From Peptococcaceae bacterium BICA1-7 (GTDB taxonomy: Bacteria; Bacillota; Desulfotomaculia; Desulfotomaculales; Desulfocucumaceae), in assembly GCA_000802095.1 (NCBI GenBank), contig JUEB01000013.1:124001-188000 (forward strand): 64,000 nt of DNA, read 5' to 3'. A model generated the notes under the pieces. The model did not search any database. It was not told where the DNA came from and worked only from the letters and a program-made list of their open reading frames with translations. A program made the position numbers and the translations under genes. Below are positions 7,550 through 16,262 of the stretch, one piece after another (position 1 is the first letter of the stretch; every line of letters begins with the position of its first letter).

Positions 7550-9556
7550 ATGAATAATTCAGGTAGTGGGCACATCTCCATTAAACACAAAATCGGTTTG
7601 ATTTTTTTACTAATACTACTGGCTTTTTCCGTGGTTATTATTTTTCAGGTAACCAGAATAATTAACAGCGGGGTCGAAAAGGCCGTGCTGGAAAAGGTGC
7701 GGGGAGACCTGGCCCTTGGCAATGAAATTCTTGATTTGAGGCATCCCGGCAGCTGGGAGGAAAAAGACGGCAAGCTATACAAGGGCGGCACACTTATGAG
7801 CGGGAATTTCGAGGTGGTAGACCATATAGGCAGCATGACCGGTGGTACAGTGACCATATTCCACGGGGACACAAGGGTGGCCACCAATGTTAAAAACAAG
7901 GATGGCACCCGGGCGGTAAACACAAAGGTCAGTGACATAGTGGCCAATGCCGTGCTGGCAAAGGGTGAGCGGTATTATGGAGAGGCAGTTGTAGTTGACC
8001 AAAAATGTCAGACTGCGTACCAGCCCATTAGAAACGCCCAAGGAAAAATTATAGGCATCTGGTATGTTGGAATATCAAAGGAAATTGTGGGCCAGATGGT
8101 TAAAAACGCCGGCATAAGTGTTATGGGAGTGACGGTGACGCTTCTGGCGCTGTCTTTCCTGACCGGAAATATTCTATTCAGACGTATTATAATAAAGCCA
8201 CTGGAGACCATCAAAACAATGATGGCCCATGCCGAAAAAGGTGACCTCACAGTCCGGGGAGAGATAGTGTCCAGGGATGAAATGGGCCAGCTTATTTCAT
8301 CCTTTAACCAATTTATTGAAAGAATAAAGAATATGCTTACTGATATACGCAGCAGCGCGGTAACTATAAGAGGGTCACTGGATGATATGTTTAATATGGC
8401 CAGCCGGATGGCCTCCAACAATACCAAGATGAAGGACAAAATAGTTGAGGCTGATGAGGCTGTGGGACAGATAACCGAAAGCATTAAAGGCACTGCCGCC
8501 ATTTCTGCTGAAACCAGCAGCTATATAAACAATAATGCCAATGCACTGGACGGCATTTTCAACAACATACAGGAACTGGCCTCAGCATCCGAGCAGATAG
8601 CTGCCAGCGTGGAGCAGATCAGCGCTGGAGCAGAGCTGAATTCCGAATCCATAAACAGTATAGCCCAGTCATCCCGGGACATGTCTGCCTCAGTGGGCAG
8701 TGTGGCCGCAGCCGTCAAGGAAATAAATATTTCCCTCAACGAGGTCAGCAGCAACTGTGAGCGGTCCATTGTCATTACAGATAATGCCGGGCTAATGGCT
8801 TCAGAGACCAGCGATATAATAGAAAGGCTAAGCAACTCCTCAAAGCAGATAGGGAATATTGTAAATGTTATCAACGATATAGCCGAGCAGACCAAAATGC
8901 TGGCGCTAAACGCAGCCATTGAGGCTGCCGGGGCCGGTGAGGCAGGCCGGGGATTCGCCGTGGTGGCCAATGAGGTCAAGGAGCTGGCCAGGCAGACGGC
9001 CGAGGCCACCGATGAGATAGGCCTGCGGATAGAAGACATGCAGGTAAACATGGCGGCGGCCGTCAAGGCTGTGGGAACCATAACCGGGGTAATCGGGGAA
9101 ATAACCGATATAACCAGCACCATAGCCTCGGCTGTAACAGAGCAGTCATCCTCCACAGGGGAAATATCCAGATCTGTGGTGCTTTCGGCCGAAAAGGTCA
9201 ATGCCATCACCCAGGGAATAACCGAGGTGGCCGAGAATGCCGCCCAGTCAGCACGTATTATAGATGAGACCTCCAGGGGACTTCAGGATATAGCCAAATC
9301 AGTCAACGAGCTGTCCTTCTCAGCCAGCAACGCCTCGGACAGCACAGTCAGCGCATCGGAAAAGGTTGCCCTGGTGGCCGGGGACGCTGCCAAGGTATCC
9401 GGGGGAGCGGAGACCCTCGCCAAAAAAATGGAGGAAATAAGCCTTCACTCAAAGGAAAATGCAGCCGGGGCGGATGAAACAAGAAAAACCGCCAGCGAAC
9501 TGGCCGACATGGCAGAAAATATGGAAAAGAAGGTTGGCCGGTTTAAGCTGAATTGA
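7550..9556 (+). CDS. Methyl-accepting chemotaxis protein with Cache sensor
   Basis: A 668-residue transmembrane chemoreceptor. Seen: first membrane segment near residues 12-34, an extracytoplasmic single-Cache (Cache_3-Cache_2-like) domain ending in [20 protein letters not shown], second membrane segment near 190-212, HAMP, then the signalling domain with the tip [23 protein letters not shown]. The usual AARAGE at the tip is AAGAGE here, a small departure from consensus. Start at ATG 7550 is chosen for GAGGAG 8 bases upstream; a TTG at 7529 has no RBS. Single gene with its own promoter and terminator. Cache domains of this type usually sense small organic acids, and the next locus handles lactate, but a lactate ligand is only a guess. 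Confidence 0.9.
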   Translation: MNNSGSGHISIKHKIGLIFLLILLAFSVVIIFQVTRIINSGVEKAVLEKVRGDLALGNEILDLRHPGSWEEKDGKLYKGGTLMSGNFEVVDHIGSMTGGTVTIFHGDTRVATNVKNKDGTRAVNTKVSDIVANAVLAKGERYYGEAVVVDQKCQTAYQPIRNAQGKIIGIWYVGISKEIVGQMVKNAGISVMGVTVTLLALSFLTGNILFRRIIIKPLETIKTMMAHAEKGDLTVRGEIVSRDEMGQLISSFNQFIERIKNMLTDIRSSAVTIRGSLDDMFNMASRMASNNTKMKDKIVEADEAVGQITESIKGTAAISAETSSYINNNANALDGIFNNIQELASASEQIAASVEQISAGAELNSESINSIAQSSRDMSASVGSVAAAVKEINISLNEVSSNCERSIVITDNAGLMASETSDIIERLSNSSKQIGNIVNVINDIAEQTKMLALNAAIEAAGAGEAGRGFAVVANEVKELARQTAEATDEIGLRIEDMQVNMAAAVKAVGTITGVIGEITDITSTIASAVTEQSSSTGEISRSVVLSAEKVNAITQGITEVAENAAQSARIIDETSRGLQDIAKSVNELSFSASNASDSTVSASEKVALVAGDAAKVSGGAETLAKKMEEISLHSKENAAGADETRKTASELADMAENMEKKVGRFKLN

Positions 9557-9600
9557 CAAACCTCTTAAGAGCGTCCCGGCACTAAGACGGCAAGAAGTCT

Positions 9601-9646
9601 GAAGATGAAGAAAGCCCGGCATTGTGCCGGGCTTTCTTTCATCTTC
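9601..9646. terminator. Bidirectional terminator
   Basis: A long inverted repeat (GAAGATGAAGAAAGCCCGGCA and its complement) with T-rich 3' flanks in both directions lies between the convergent chemoreceptor and 2-hydroxyacid oxidase genes and can serve both. Confidence 0.85.
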
Positions 9647-9652
9647 AGAGTA

Positions 9653-10666
9653 TTATGCCAATATGTCCCCGCCTATATCCTGCAGAGACCCACAGCCTGT
9701 CAAAATCATGGCCTGCTTCAGCTCGGAGGTCATTTTGTCAATAAAGAACTTTACCCCTTCGGCAGCCCCGCCAAAGGCTCCCACAGCCAGGGGACGTCCC
9801 ACCAGCACCGCATCGGCGCCCATGGCCAACAGTTTGATAACATCCGCCCCGCTGCGGACACCTCCATCGGCCAGTATTTTTACCCTTTGACGAACCGCCC
9901 CCGCTATGGCGGGCAAAACTTCCGCCGCTCCAGGTGTATGGTCCAGTATACGGCCCCCATGATTGGAAACCACTATGGCGGCTGCCCCCGCATCAGCAGC
10001 GGCACTGGCCTCATCCACCGTCATGATGCCCTTTATTATAAAGGGCAATTCTGTGGAGCCAATTAATTGCTTTAATTCAGAAATTGTCTTTGGCCCTACC
10101 GGCTGTCCTTTAAGCGCCATGGTGATCAGCCCGGCCCCGTCAACATCAACCCCCACGGCACAGGCCCCGGCGGCCTCTGCCCGGCGTATAAGATCAATAA
10201 CGGCCTCCTGGGCCCTGGGCTTGATAACAGCCACCCCATGCCCCCCCTCGTGGGCTATGGCCTCAAGACCGTAGTCATACATGGAGGGATCGGCCCCATC
10301 TCCTGAAAAGCCCAGGGACCCTGCCCGGCGGCTGCCCGAGATAATCATTCCTATAAAATCCCTCTCGGTGACCGCCCCTCCCATGTTGTAAGGGGTGCCG
10401 GTCATTGGCGCGGCAAGCACGGGGGTAGCAAGCTTTTTACCGAATAATTCAATACCTGTTTGGGGGTCTCCAGCCCCGTGTATAGTACGCATATTAAGTC
10501 GAACCGAGGCCAGGGCCTCCAGATTGGCCCTGAATGAGGAACCAGTCCCGGTGCCGCCCATACCGGGAACCTCCCCGGCACAGGCCCTCCCGTCGCAAAC
10601 AGGGCAAACCCGGCAGTAACCTTTCATTTTCTCCCTGGCAGACCCTTTTATGTCGGCTAAATTCAC
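9653..10666 (-). CDS. FMN-dependent alpha-hydroxy-acid oxidizing protein
   Basis: A 337-residue TIM-barrel flavoprotein of the lactate dehydrogenase/glycolate oxidase family, which oxidises 2-hydroxy acids such as lactate. Seen: KLATPVLAAPMTG near the FMN site, IIKGIMTVDEA, the catalytic His/Arg block VSNHGGRILDHTP, and ILADGGVRSGADVIKLLAMGADAVLVGRP that holds the FMN phosphate. The N-terminus has an added cysteine cluster C-R-V-C-P-V-C-D-G-R-A-C, unlike the canonical oxidases, which hints at a metal or Fe-S site. Start GTG at 10666 follows GGAG by 9 bases. It is transcribed downstream of the FadR-type regulator (28-base gap), next to other lactate genes, which supports a lactate-related role. 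Substrate not proven. Confidence 0.8.
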   Translation of the reverse strand: MNLADIKGSAREKMKGYCRVCPVCDGRACAGEVPGMGGTGTGSSFRANLEALASVRLNMRTIHGAGDPQTGIELFGKKLATPVLAAPMTGTPYNMGGAVTERDFIGMIISGSRRAGSLGFSGDGADPSMYDYGLEAIAHEGGHGVAVIKPRAQEAVIDLIRRAEAAGACAVGVDVDGAGLITMALKGQPVGPKTISELKQLIGSTELPFIIKGIMTVDEASAAADAGAAAIVVSNHGGRILDHTPGAAEVLPAIAGAVRQRVKILADGGVRSGADVIKLLAMGADAVLVGRPLAVGAFGGAAEGVKFFIDKMTSELKQAMILTGCGSLQDIGGDILA

Positions 10667-10694
10667 CCTTCACATCTCCTTTTATAGGCTTTGG

Positions 10695-11393
10695 TCACTT
10701 AAGAATGGCCTTCTCAACCCGGTCCAGGTGTTCAAACATGGCCCTGCGGGCCTTCTGGTCCTGTCCGCCTTTTACAGCCTCAAACACAGTATAGTGCTCC
10801 CTGAGCAGGCGCTGGGGGGTGCCCGGAGTACGGTATAATTCAAGTCTGGCTGTTTTTAGAACCCTCTGCATGGTATCAGCAATAGAGTCCATTAGCCTTA
10901 CCAGCAAGGAGTTATGAGATGCCTCTGCCAGTGCGTAATGAAAGTTATAGTCAGCCTGCTGCCCCAGATCACCTGAAGCAAAATCTTCTTCCATTTGCTT
11001 CAGCGCCTCTTCCATTTTATCAAGCTCTTCGGGGCTGTGTCTCAGCGCGGCCAGCCCGGCAGCCTCAACCTCCAGTATTTTCCTGAGCTCCAGCAGCTCA
11101 CGGGTGGTGTCCCTCTCAGTCATCAGGAAAAGCGCCAGAGCCTCGGCCAGAGAGTCGGTGCTGACTTCTTTAATAAAGGTGCCCCCGCCCTGCCTGATCT
11201 CTATTATTCCCATGGCCTCCAGCGCCCTGAAGGCCTCCCGCACAGCAGACCGGCCAACCTTCAGCCTGTCGGCCATATCTCTCTCTGAAATCAGCTTATC
11301 TCCCGGGCTCAAATGCCCCCCGGCAATTAATTCCTTTACCTGGTCAATTATTTCCTCGTAAATCTTCTTTGTTCTGATTGGCTTGAAGTCCAA
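10695..11393 (-). CDS. FadR/GntR-family regulator of the lactate locus
   Basis: A 232-residue repressor-type protein: winged-helix domain (about residues 10-75, SPGDKLISERDMADRLKVGRSAVREAFRAL and the wing GGGTFIKE) followed by an all-helical FCD ligand-binding domain with the His residues expected for metal-assisted carboxylate binding (EADFASGD...NFHYALAEASHN). Family relatives LldR and LutR sense lactate. Start is TTG at 11393 behind GAGGTGGGG. Three copies of the palindrome TGGTATGACCA lie at 11526, 11681 and 18199, upstream of this gene, glcD and the lactate permease; they fit the TGGTNNNACCA operator type of the family. Autoregulation and lactate induction are inferred. Confidence 0.85.
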   Translation of the reverse strand: MDFKPIRTKKIYEEIIDQVKELIAGGHLSPGDKLISERDMADRLKVGRSAVREAFRALEAMGIIEIRQGGGTFIKEVSTDSLAEALALFLMTERDTTRELLELRKILEVEAAGLAALRHSPEELDKMEEALKQMEEDFASGDLGQQADYNFHYALAEASHNSLLVRLMDSIADTMQRVLKTARLELYRTPGTPQRLLREHYTVFEAVKGGQDQKARRAMFEHLDRVEKAILK

Positions 11394-11525
11394 GGATCCC
11401 CACCTCTGTAATTATTAATAAAACACACCTATGCATTCTATCTGGCTGGTGAAAATCCCTTTTATAGTCTCTGGTTTTATAATACTCAACCAGCGGACTT
11501 TCTCTCTCATTTCCCTGATATCCTG

Positions 11526-11538
11526 ATGGTATGACCAT
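11526..11538. promoter_or_regulatory. Putative operator 1 of the FadR-type regulator
   Basis: ATGGT-ATG-ACCAT, a perfect palindrome with a 3-base spacer, upstream of the regulator gene itself. The same sequence recurs at 11681 and 18199. Confidence 0.7.
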
Positions 11539-11680
11539 TATATATTCTCCCCTTTTTACAATGTTTCCTCCAGTTATTGATGCAAATTTTTTTATTTAAC
11601 AGGCTAAAAAAATTTTGTAAAAATTATAGGTGGCTCCCTTGCAGGAATATATAACATATAATAGAATCATAATTAGATAA

Positions 11681-11693
11681 GTGGTATGACCAT
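11681..11693. promoter_or_regulatory. Putative operator 2, upstream of glcD
   Basis: GTGGTATGACCAT, identical to operator 1 over 12 of 13 bases, located about 20 bases after a TATAAT at 11657-11662, where a bound repressor would block transcription of glcD. The stretch 11721-11774 downstream can fold (GACAG/CTGTC around CCTCC/GGAGG) and may be a structured leader; its meaning is unclear. Confidence 0.7.
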
Positions 11694-11828
11694 CTGAACA
11701 CTTTGTCATTTGACCTTTAGTAGACAGGACCCTCCCTTGGAGGGAATAATCTCCGGGCTGTCAGGTGAAAATCAATTACTTACCGGAAGCAAAAGGGCTA
11801 TAAAGGAAATGCCTTGGGAGGAATGAAA

Positions 11829-13250
11829 GTGAAGTATAACACGGTAAACGAAAGTGTCGTCAACAGGCTGAAAAAAATTGCCGGGCCTGGCAACGTACTG
11901 ACTGACCAGGAAAAAATGGAGGCCTATACCCACGATGAGGTACCCGAAACCCAGTGGAGGAGTATGCCGGAAGTAGTGGTAAAGCCGGAGACCGCCCATC
12001 AAATCTCTGAGATACTGAAGCTGGCCAACCTGGAAATGATCCCGGTTACCCCCCGGGGAGCAGGAACAGGGCTGGCTGCCGGAGCAGTGCCGGTATATGG
12101 AGGAATTGTTCTTTCCACTGAAAAGATGAATAAAATAATCGAGCTGGACAGAGAAAATCTTTTTATGGTAGTAGAGCCCGGCGTTACCACCGGCGAAGTC
12201 CAGAAGCTTGCCGCCGAAGAAGGCTACCTGTACGCCGGTGACCCCTGCAGCGCCGACAGCTCCTTTATCGGGGGCAATGTGGCCACCAATGCGGGCGGCA
12301 ACAAGGCCGTGAAGTACGGCTGCACCTCACGCCACATATACGGAATAGATATTGTCCTCCCCAGCGGTGAGATCACCACCCTGGGGGGAAAGTGCGTAAA
12401 GGACGTCACCGGATATAACCTGGTAAGCCTTATGGTGGGCTCTGAAGGCACCTTGGGGATAGTCACCAAAATTTATCTAAAGCTGCTTCCCAAACCAAGG
12501 CACAATGCCGTTTTGCTGGTGCCCTTTGCCGATATGCAGACAGCCATCAATATTGTCCCCGCTGTTATGACCCAGGCAGGCATCATTCCCACCTCAATAG
12601 AATTTATGGACAGTCTTTGCATAAAGTCCGCCGGCTCCTTTCTGGACCGCCAGCTTCCTCACGGAGATGCCGGGGCTTATATAATAATAGAGGTTGACTC
12701 CAACACAGAGTCCCAGTTGGAGGAGGAATTCGAGGCCATTGGCAATATATGCATGGACAATGGCGGACTGGATGTTCTGGTGGGTAACAATGCCGCTACC
12801 CAGGAAAAGATTTGGAAGCCCAGGAGATGCCTGGCCGAAGCCTTAAGGGTGACCAGCCCTATTTACTGCATGGAAGATATAGTGGTTCCCGTAAGTCAAA
12901 TTCCCGCCATGGTGGGCGAGATAGAAAAAATAGCGGAAAGGCACAGTATAAAGATACCCTGCTTCGGCCATGCCGGTGACGGGAATATTCACGCCACCCT
13001 CTTAAAAGAAGACATGGATGACCAAACCTGGCAAAGTGTGAAGGAAACCGTGCTGGAGGAAATATACCAGGCCACCTACTCATTCGGCGGCAAGCTTTCC
13101 GGGGAACACGGAATAGGCGCCAAGAGAAGGGCTGCCATGATAAAATTTATGGACCCGGTGCAAATCAATATTATAAAGTCCATAAAAAAGGCGCTGGATC
13201 CCAATCTTATACTAAACCCCGGAAAGATTGTGGACACTTCTGATTTATAG
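11829..13250 (+). CDS. glcD: FAD-binding oxidase, GlcD/D-lactate dehydrogenase type
   Basis: A flavoprotein of about 473 residues of the GlcD/DLD family that oxidises D-2-hydroxy acids (D-lactate or glycolate) and passes electrons to an Fe-S partner. Seen: PCMH FAD domain with TPRGAGTGLAAGAVP and DPCSADSSFIGGNVATNAGGNKAVKYG, GSEGTLGIVT, and the C-terminal FAD-oxidase domain with CFGHAGDGNIHATLL and LSGEHGIGAKRR, then NPGKIVD. Start is uncertain: ATG at 11823 touches the GGGAGG, whereas GTG at 11829 is 7 bases from it and is preferred. It converges on the lutC-lldEF-type genes and shares the operator type with the permease. The LUD/CCG fusion protein is its likely electron acceptor. Confidence 0.88.
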   Translation: MKYNTVNESVVNRLKKIAGPGNVLTDQEKMEAYTHDEVPETQWRSMPEVVVKPETAHQISEILKLANLEMIPVTPRGAGTGLAAGAVPVYGGIVLSTEKMNKIIELDRENLFMVVEPGVTTGEVQKLAAEEGYLYAGDPCSADSSFIGGNVATNAGGNKAVKYGCTSRHIYGIDIVLPSGEITTLGGKCVKDVTGYNLVSLMVGSEGTLGIVTKIYLKLLPKPRHNAVLLVPFADMQTAINIVPAVMTQAGIIPTSIEFMDSLCIKSAGSFLDRQLPHGDAGAYIIIEVDSNTESQLEEEFEAIGNICMDNGGLDVLVGNNAATQEKIWKPRRCLAEALRVTSPIYCMEDIVVPVSQIPAMVGEIEKIAERHSIKIPCFGHAGDGNIHATLLKEDMDDQTWQSVKETVLEEIYQATYSFGGKLSGEHGIGAKRRAAMIKFMDPVQINIIKSIKKALDPNLILNPGKIVDTSDL

Positions 13251-13252
13251 AT

Positions 13253-13293
13253 AAAAAAGCCTTCCCGGATGTTTCGCGCCGGGAAGGCTTTTT
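13253..13293. terminator. Bidirectional terminator after glcD
   Basis: AAAAAAGCCTTCCCGG pairs with CCGGGAAGGCTTTTT; T-runs occur on both strands, suiting the convergent genes on either side. Confidence 0.85.
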
Positions 13294-13299
13294 CATTTT

Positions 13300-13438
13300 C
13301 CAGCTGTGTCCCCATACTCCCAGTCGGGGACATTCCTCCGACCTTCAGGGTGTCTCCAAAGAGTGGTGTGTCCTTACCGATCGGGGACATTCCTCCGACT
13401 TCAAAGCATGTCTCACAAGGGAGGTGTGTCCCCATACA
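13300..13438. repeat. GGGGACA-type dispersed repeat, copy 1
   Basis: Two imperfect units of ATCGGGGACATTCCTCCGAC and outward-facing GGTGTGTCCCCAT ends fill the gap between glcD and the LUD fusion gene. Related copies lie at 37290-37346 and inside a gene at 47201-47322. The termini GGGGACA/TGTCCCC are inverted. Confidence 0.75.
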
Positions 13439-15592
13439 TTATTCGACCTGTCCGGCCAATATCTCGGCCAGATGCTTTACTCCCGGCTTATTCCCGGTAA
13501 AGGACAGCCCCCTCCTGATCTGTAAAAGGCAGCCCGGGCACTCCACCGCCACGGTCCCGGCCCCGGAAGCAATAATATTCTCCAGCTTCCGCCCCAGTAT
13601 CTGGTCCGAGAGCTCCGGGTGCTTCATAAAATAAGATCCCCCAAAACCGCAGCACAGGTCGGAGTCCTTCATTTCTACCAGTTCGGCGCCGGCCATCTTA
13701 ATCAGCTCTCTGGGCTCAGCGTCAATGCCCAGGCTGCGCTTTAGATGGCAGGAATCGTGATAGGTTATTTTCTGCTTCAGGGGCTTTAGCAAAAGCCCGC
13801 TCTCTTTCGCCTCGCGGCATACAAATTCCGCGAAATCATGGACCCGGGCAGACATCGCCTCTGCTTGGGGCCCATAATTTTTATCCTGGCGCAGCATTTC
13901 CGGGTAAATATTTTTCAGGGCATGAGTGCAGGTTGGACAGGGGGTGATGATATAATCAACAGGTTTCTCCCCCATTGCCTTCAGGTTTTGCCGGGCAATA
14001 AACCCCATCACCTCAGGGGCTCCCATCTGCCTGGCAGGATAGCCGCAGCAGGTCTGACCCTGGGGGAATATTACCCGGTAGCCCATTTTCTCCAGCACCT
14101 TGACCATGGACAGGCCGATGCCCGGATAGACAAAGTCCACCATACAGCCGGCAAAAATTCCTACCAACCCTTTGATTCCGGATGATTCATCCCTGCCGGG
14201 GCGGCCATCCCTGAACAGGTCCCTCAGCGGCGTTGGAGCAATGGGGGGCAACTTCAAATCCCCTCCATCACCTGAAAGTATAAAGGGAAGGTGGCGTATG
14301 GCGCCTTCACCGGACAGCAGAGGCTTTTGAACCCTGGAAGCGGCCCGCAGCAGGCCGTGAAACATCTTCCGGCTGGGCAGCACTGTTTTTAAAAGCACCC
14401 TCTGGGAAAGGGGCAGCCCCTTCTCCCTGGCCTGCCTGACTCTTAATTCACTGATCAGCCGGGGTATGTCTATCTTTCCGGGGCAGAACTCTTTACAGCG
14501 CTCACAGCCTATACAAAGGGACTGTATAGCGGCTGATTTTTCCAGCCCCTCAAAAAAGGCGGTCAGAATAGTGCCAATGCCCCCGGTATAGGTATGTCCG
14601 AAGACATGCCCCCCCACCAGTTGGAAAACAGGGCACACATTCAGGCATGAGGCGCAGCGCACGCACTGCAGGGCCTCTTTAAATACCGGGTCGTCCCGCA
14701 TATTAGTGCGCCCATTATCTAATATGACAATGTGCATTTCCTTTTTAACCCTATTTCCTTCAGCATCCACGGCTTCGGCCGGGCCGGTCAGCATGGTTAC
14801 ATAGCTGGTGATTTTCTGGCCGGTGGCGCTTCTGGGCAGGGCCTCCAGGATGGGAACGGTGTCAAGTAATCCAGCCACCAGCTTTTCCAGCCCCACCAGA
14901 ACCACGTGCAGGGGCGGCAGAGTGGTGGTAAGCCGGCCATTGCCCTCATTGGTCACCATCACCACCGTTCCTGTTTCGGCAACGGCAATATTGGCCCCGG
15001 AGATGCCCATTTCGGCAGACAGGAACTTTCTGCGCAGCCTTTCACGGGCCAGTTTCACCATGTACGGAATATCTGAGGGAACATCTTCCCTTGTCTCTTT
15101 CGAAAAAACACCGGCCACTTCCCCCCTGGTCATGTGAATGGCAGGCATGACCATGTGGGAGGGGCGCTGGCCCGATAGCTGGATAATCCACTCTCCCAGA
15201 TCTGTTTCGGCCACATCCAGTCCTGCTGCAGCCAGGGCGCTGTTGAGGTGGATTTCCTCACTGGCCATGGACTTGGACTTAACAACCGTTTTTACTCCCC
15301 GCTCCAGTGCCAGGCTGACAATGTATTCCCTGGCCTGGGCCGCTGTTTCAGCACGGTAGACAATGGCGCCCCGCCGGGCAGCCTTCTCGGAGAAAGACCT
15401 GGCCAGATCCTCCATGTTGTCGGCAGCGTACTTTTTAATACTGCGGATCTTCTCCCTGAGGGCACTAAAATCCTTATTGGCATAGGCCGCTTCCCTTGAC
15501 GCCGGATACGCGTCCCCAAACCGCCCCAGGGCTCCCCGCAGGTTCTCATTGGAAAGGGCCTCTTTTATGTCATGCTTTATTTCTCTACTCAC
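13439..15592 (-). CDS. Lactate-oxidation Fe-S protein: LUD, 4Fe-4S and CCG domains fused
   Basis: A 717-residue cytosolic protein that combines what are LutB (LldF) and LutA/GlcF (LldE) in other bacteria. Order seen: LUD domain (about 1-290) with AETGTVVMVTNEGNGR; two 4Fe-4S clusters around C-V-R-C-A-S-C-L-N-V-C-P and C-I-G-C-E-R-C-K-E-F-C-P (about 310-375); then two CCG cysteine-rich domains with GCMVDFVYPG...QTCCGYPARQMG and HDSCHLKR...SDLCCGFGGSYFMKHP (about 480-690). This architecture oxidises lactate or relays electrons from a partner flavoprotein such as GlcD. The start overlaps the end of the upstream lutC-like gene by 4 bases, so the two are translationally coupled. Confidence 0.88.
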   Translation of the reverse strand: MSREIKHDIKEALSNENLRGALGRFGDAYPASREAAYANKDFSALREKIRSIKKYAADNMEDLARSFSEKAARRGAIVYRAETAAQAREYIVSLALERGVKTVVKSKSMASEEIHLNSALAAAGLDVAETDLGEWIIQLSGQRPSHMVMPAIHMTRGEVAGVFSKETREDVPSDIPYMVKLARERLRRKFLSAEMGISGANIAVAETGTVVMVTNEGNGRLTTTLPPLHVVLVGLEKLVAGLLDTVPILEALPRSATGQKITSYVTMLTGPAEAVDAEGNRVKKEMHIVILDNGRTNMRDDPVFKEALQCVRCASCLNVCPVFQLVGGHVFGHTYTGGIGTILTAFFEGLEKSAAIQSLCIGCERCKEFCPGKIDIPRLISELRVRQAREKGLPLSQRVLLKTVLPSRKMFHGLLRAASRVQKPLLSGEGAIRHLPFILSGDGGDLKLPPIAPTPLRDLFRDGRPGRDESSGIKGLVGIFAGCMVDFVYPGIGLSMVKVLEKMGYRVIFPQGQTCCGYPARQMGAPEVMGFIARQNLKAMGEKPVDYIITPCPTCTHALKNIYPEMLRQDKNYGPQAEAMSARVHDFAEFVCREAKESGLLLKPLKQKITYHDSCHLKRSLGIDAEPRELIKMAGAELVEMKDSDLCCGFGGSYFMKHPELSDQILGRKLENIIASGAGTVAVECPGCLLQIRRGLSFTGNKPGVKHLAEILAGQVE

Positions 15593-16185
15593 CGGTCTCC
15601 ACCTCCCGGCTTTCCGACGAAGATGATATGCAGCTCGGACGGGCCGTGTACACCTATGGTCAGTATTCTTTCAATATCAGCCGTTCTGCTTGGCCCCGAT
15701 ATAAAGGACAGGTAGCCCGGCAAGTGTCCCCGGTCTCCGCCTGCGTACAGGCCGATGGCCTCCTCCAGGCTGGCCACCAGCCTGTCCTCATATACAAGCG
15801 CCACATGAACAGGGGGCAGCGTGGAGACCAGCCTGGCATTAATATCGGTGGCCTCACAAACCAGTGTCCCGGTCTCAGCAATGGCAAAGTCAGCCTCAGA
15901 CACCCCTATATCAGCCCCGGCGGCGTGCAGACGCAAATTATCCCGGCAAACCGGCGCCTCCCTGGTAATATCATCCAAATAGAGGCTCTCCACAAGGGGA
16001 GTGGAGGTGGCCACAACTTTTTTGGCACTGTGCTCCCTGATCAGGCCCACTATTATACCAGCGGCCTCTGAGTAATTACCGGCCCGGTAAACCCGGGCCG
16101 ATATGGCCTCAGCGCTTCGCCTGAACTCCTCAAACAGATCTCCGGCCTTTTTTTCTTTTGCTGCTTCTACAGGATCAACTGCCAC
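15589..16185 (-). CDS. lutC: LUD-domain lactate utilization protein LutC
   Basis: A 198-residue protein consisting of one LUD domain, as in LutC/YkgG. Seen: KKVVATSTPLVESL, the AIAETGTLVCEATDINARLVSTLPPVHVALV core and SFISGPSRTADIERILTIGVHGPSELHI, all conserved in the family. Start is GTG at 16185 behind GGAG; its end overlaps the LUD/CCG fusion gene by 4 bases. LutC acts with LutA and LutB in lactate oxidation to pyruvate; here LutA and LutB functions lie in the fused protein. It follows the lactate permease by 77 bases and should belong to that operon. Confidence 0.9.
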   Translation of the reverse strand: MAVDPVEAAKEKKAGDLFEEFRRSAEAISARVYRAGNYSEAAGIIVGLIREHSAKKVVATSTPLVESLYLDDITREAPVCRDNLRLHAAGADIGVSEADFAIAETGTLVCEATDINARLVSTLPPVHVALVYEDRLVASLEEAIGLYAGGDRGHLPGYLSFISGPSRTADIERILTIGVHGPSELHIIFVGKPGGGDR

Positions 16186-16262
16186 AGCAACTCACTCCGC
16201 TCTCCTAAAGGACTTTTTACTCATTAACTAGCGGGTTCCCCTTTTTAGCATAGCATACTCTA

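Noticed and set aside
8521-9210. Long ORF (229 aa) antisense to the chemoreceptor
   Set aside because: Shadow of the repetitive Ser/Ala-rich signalling domain; no RBS.
13300-13438. Short ORFs within the GGGGACA repeat
   Set aside because: They consist only of repeat sequence, with no RBS.
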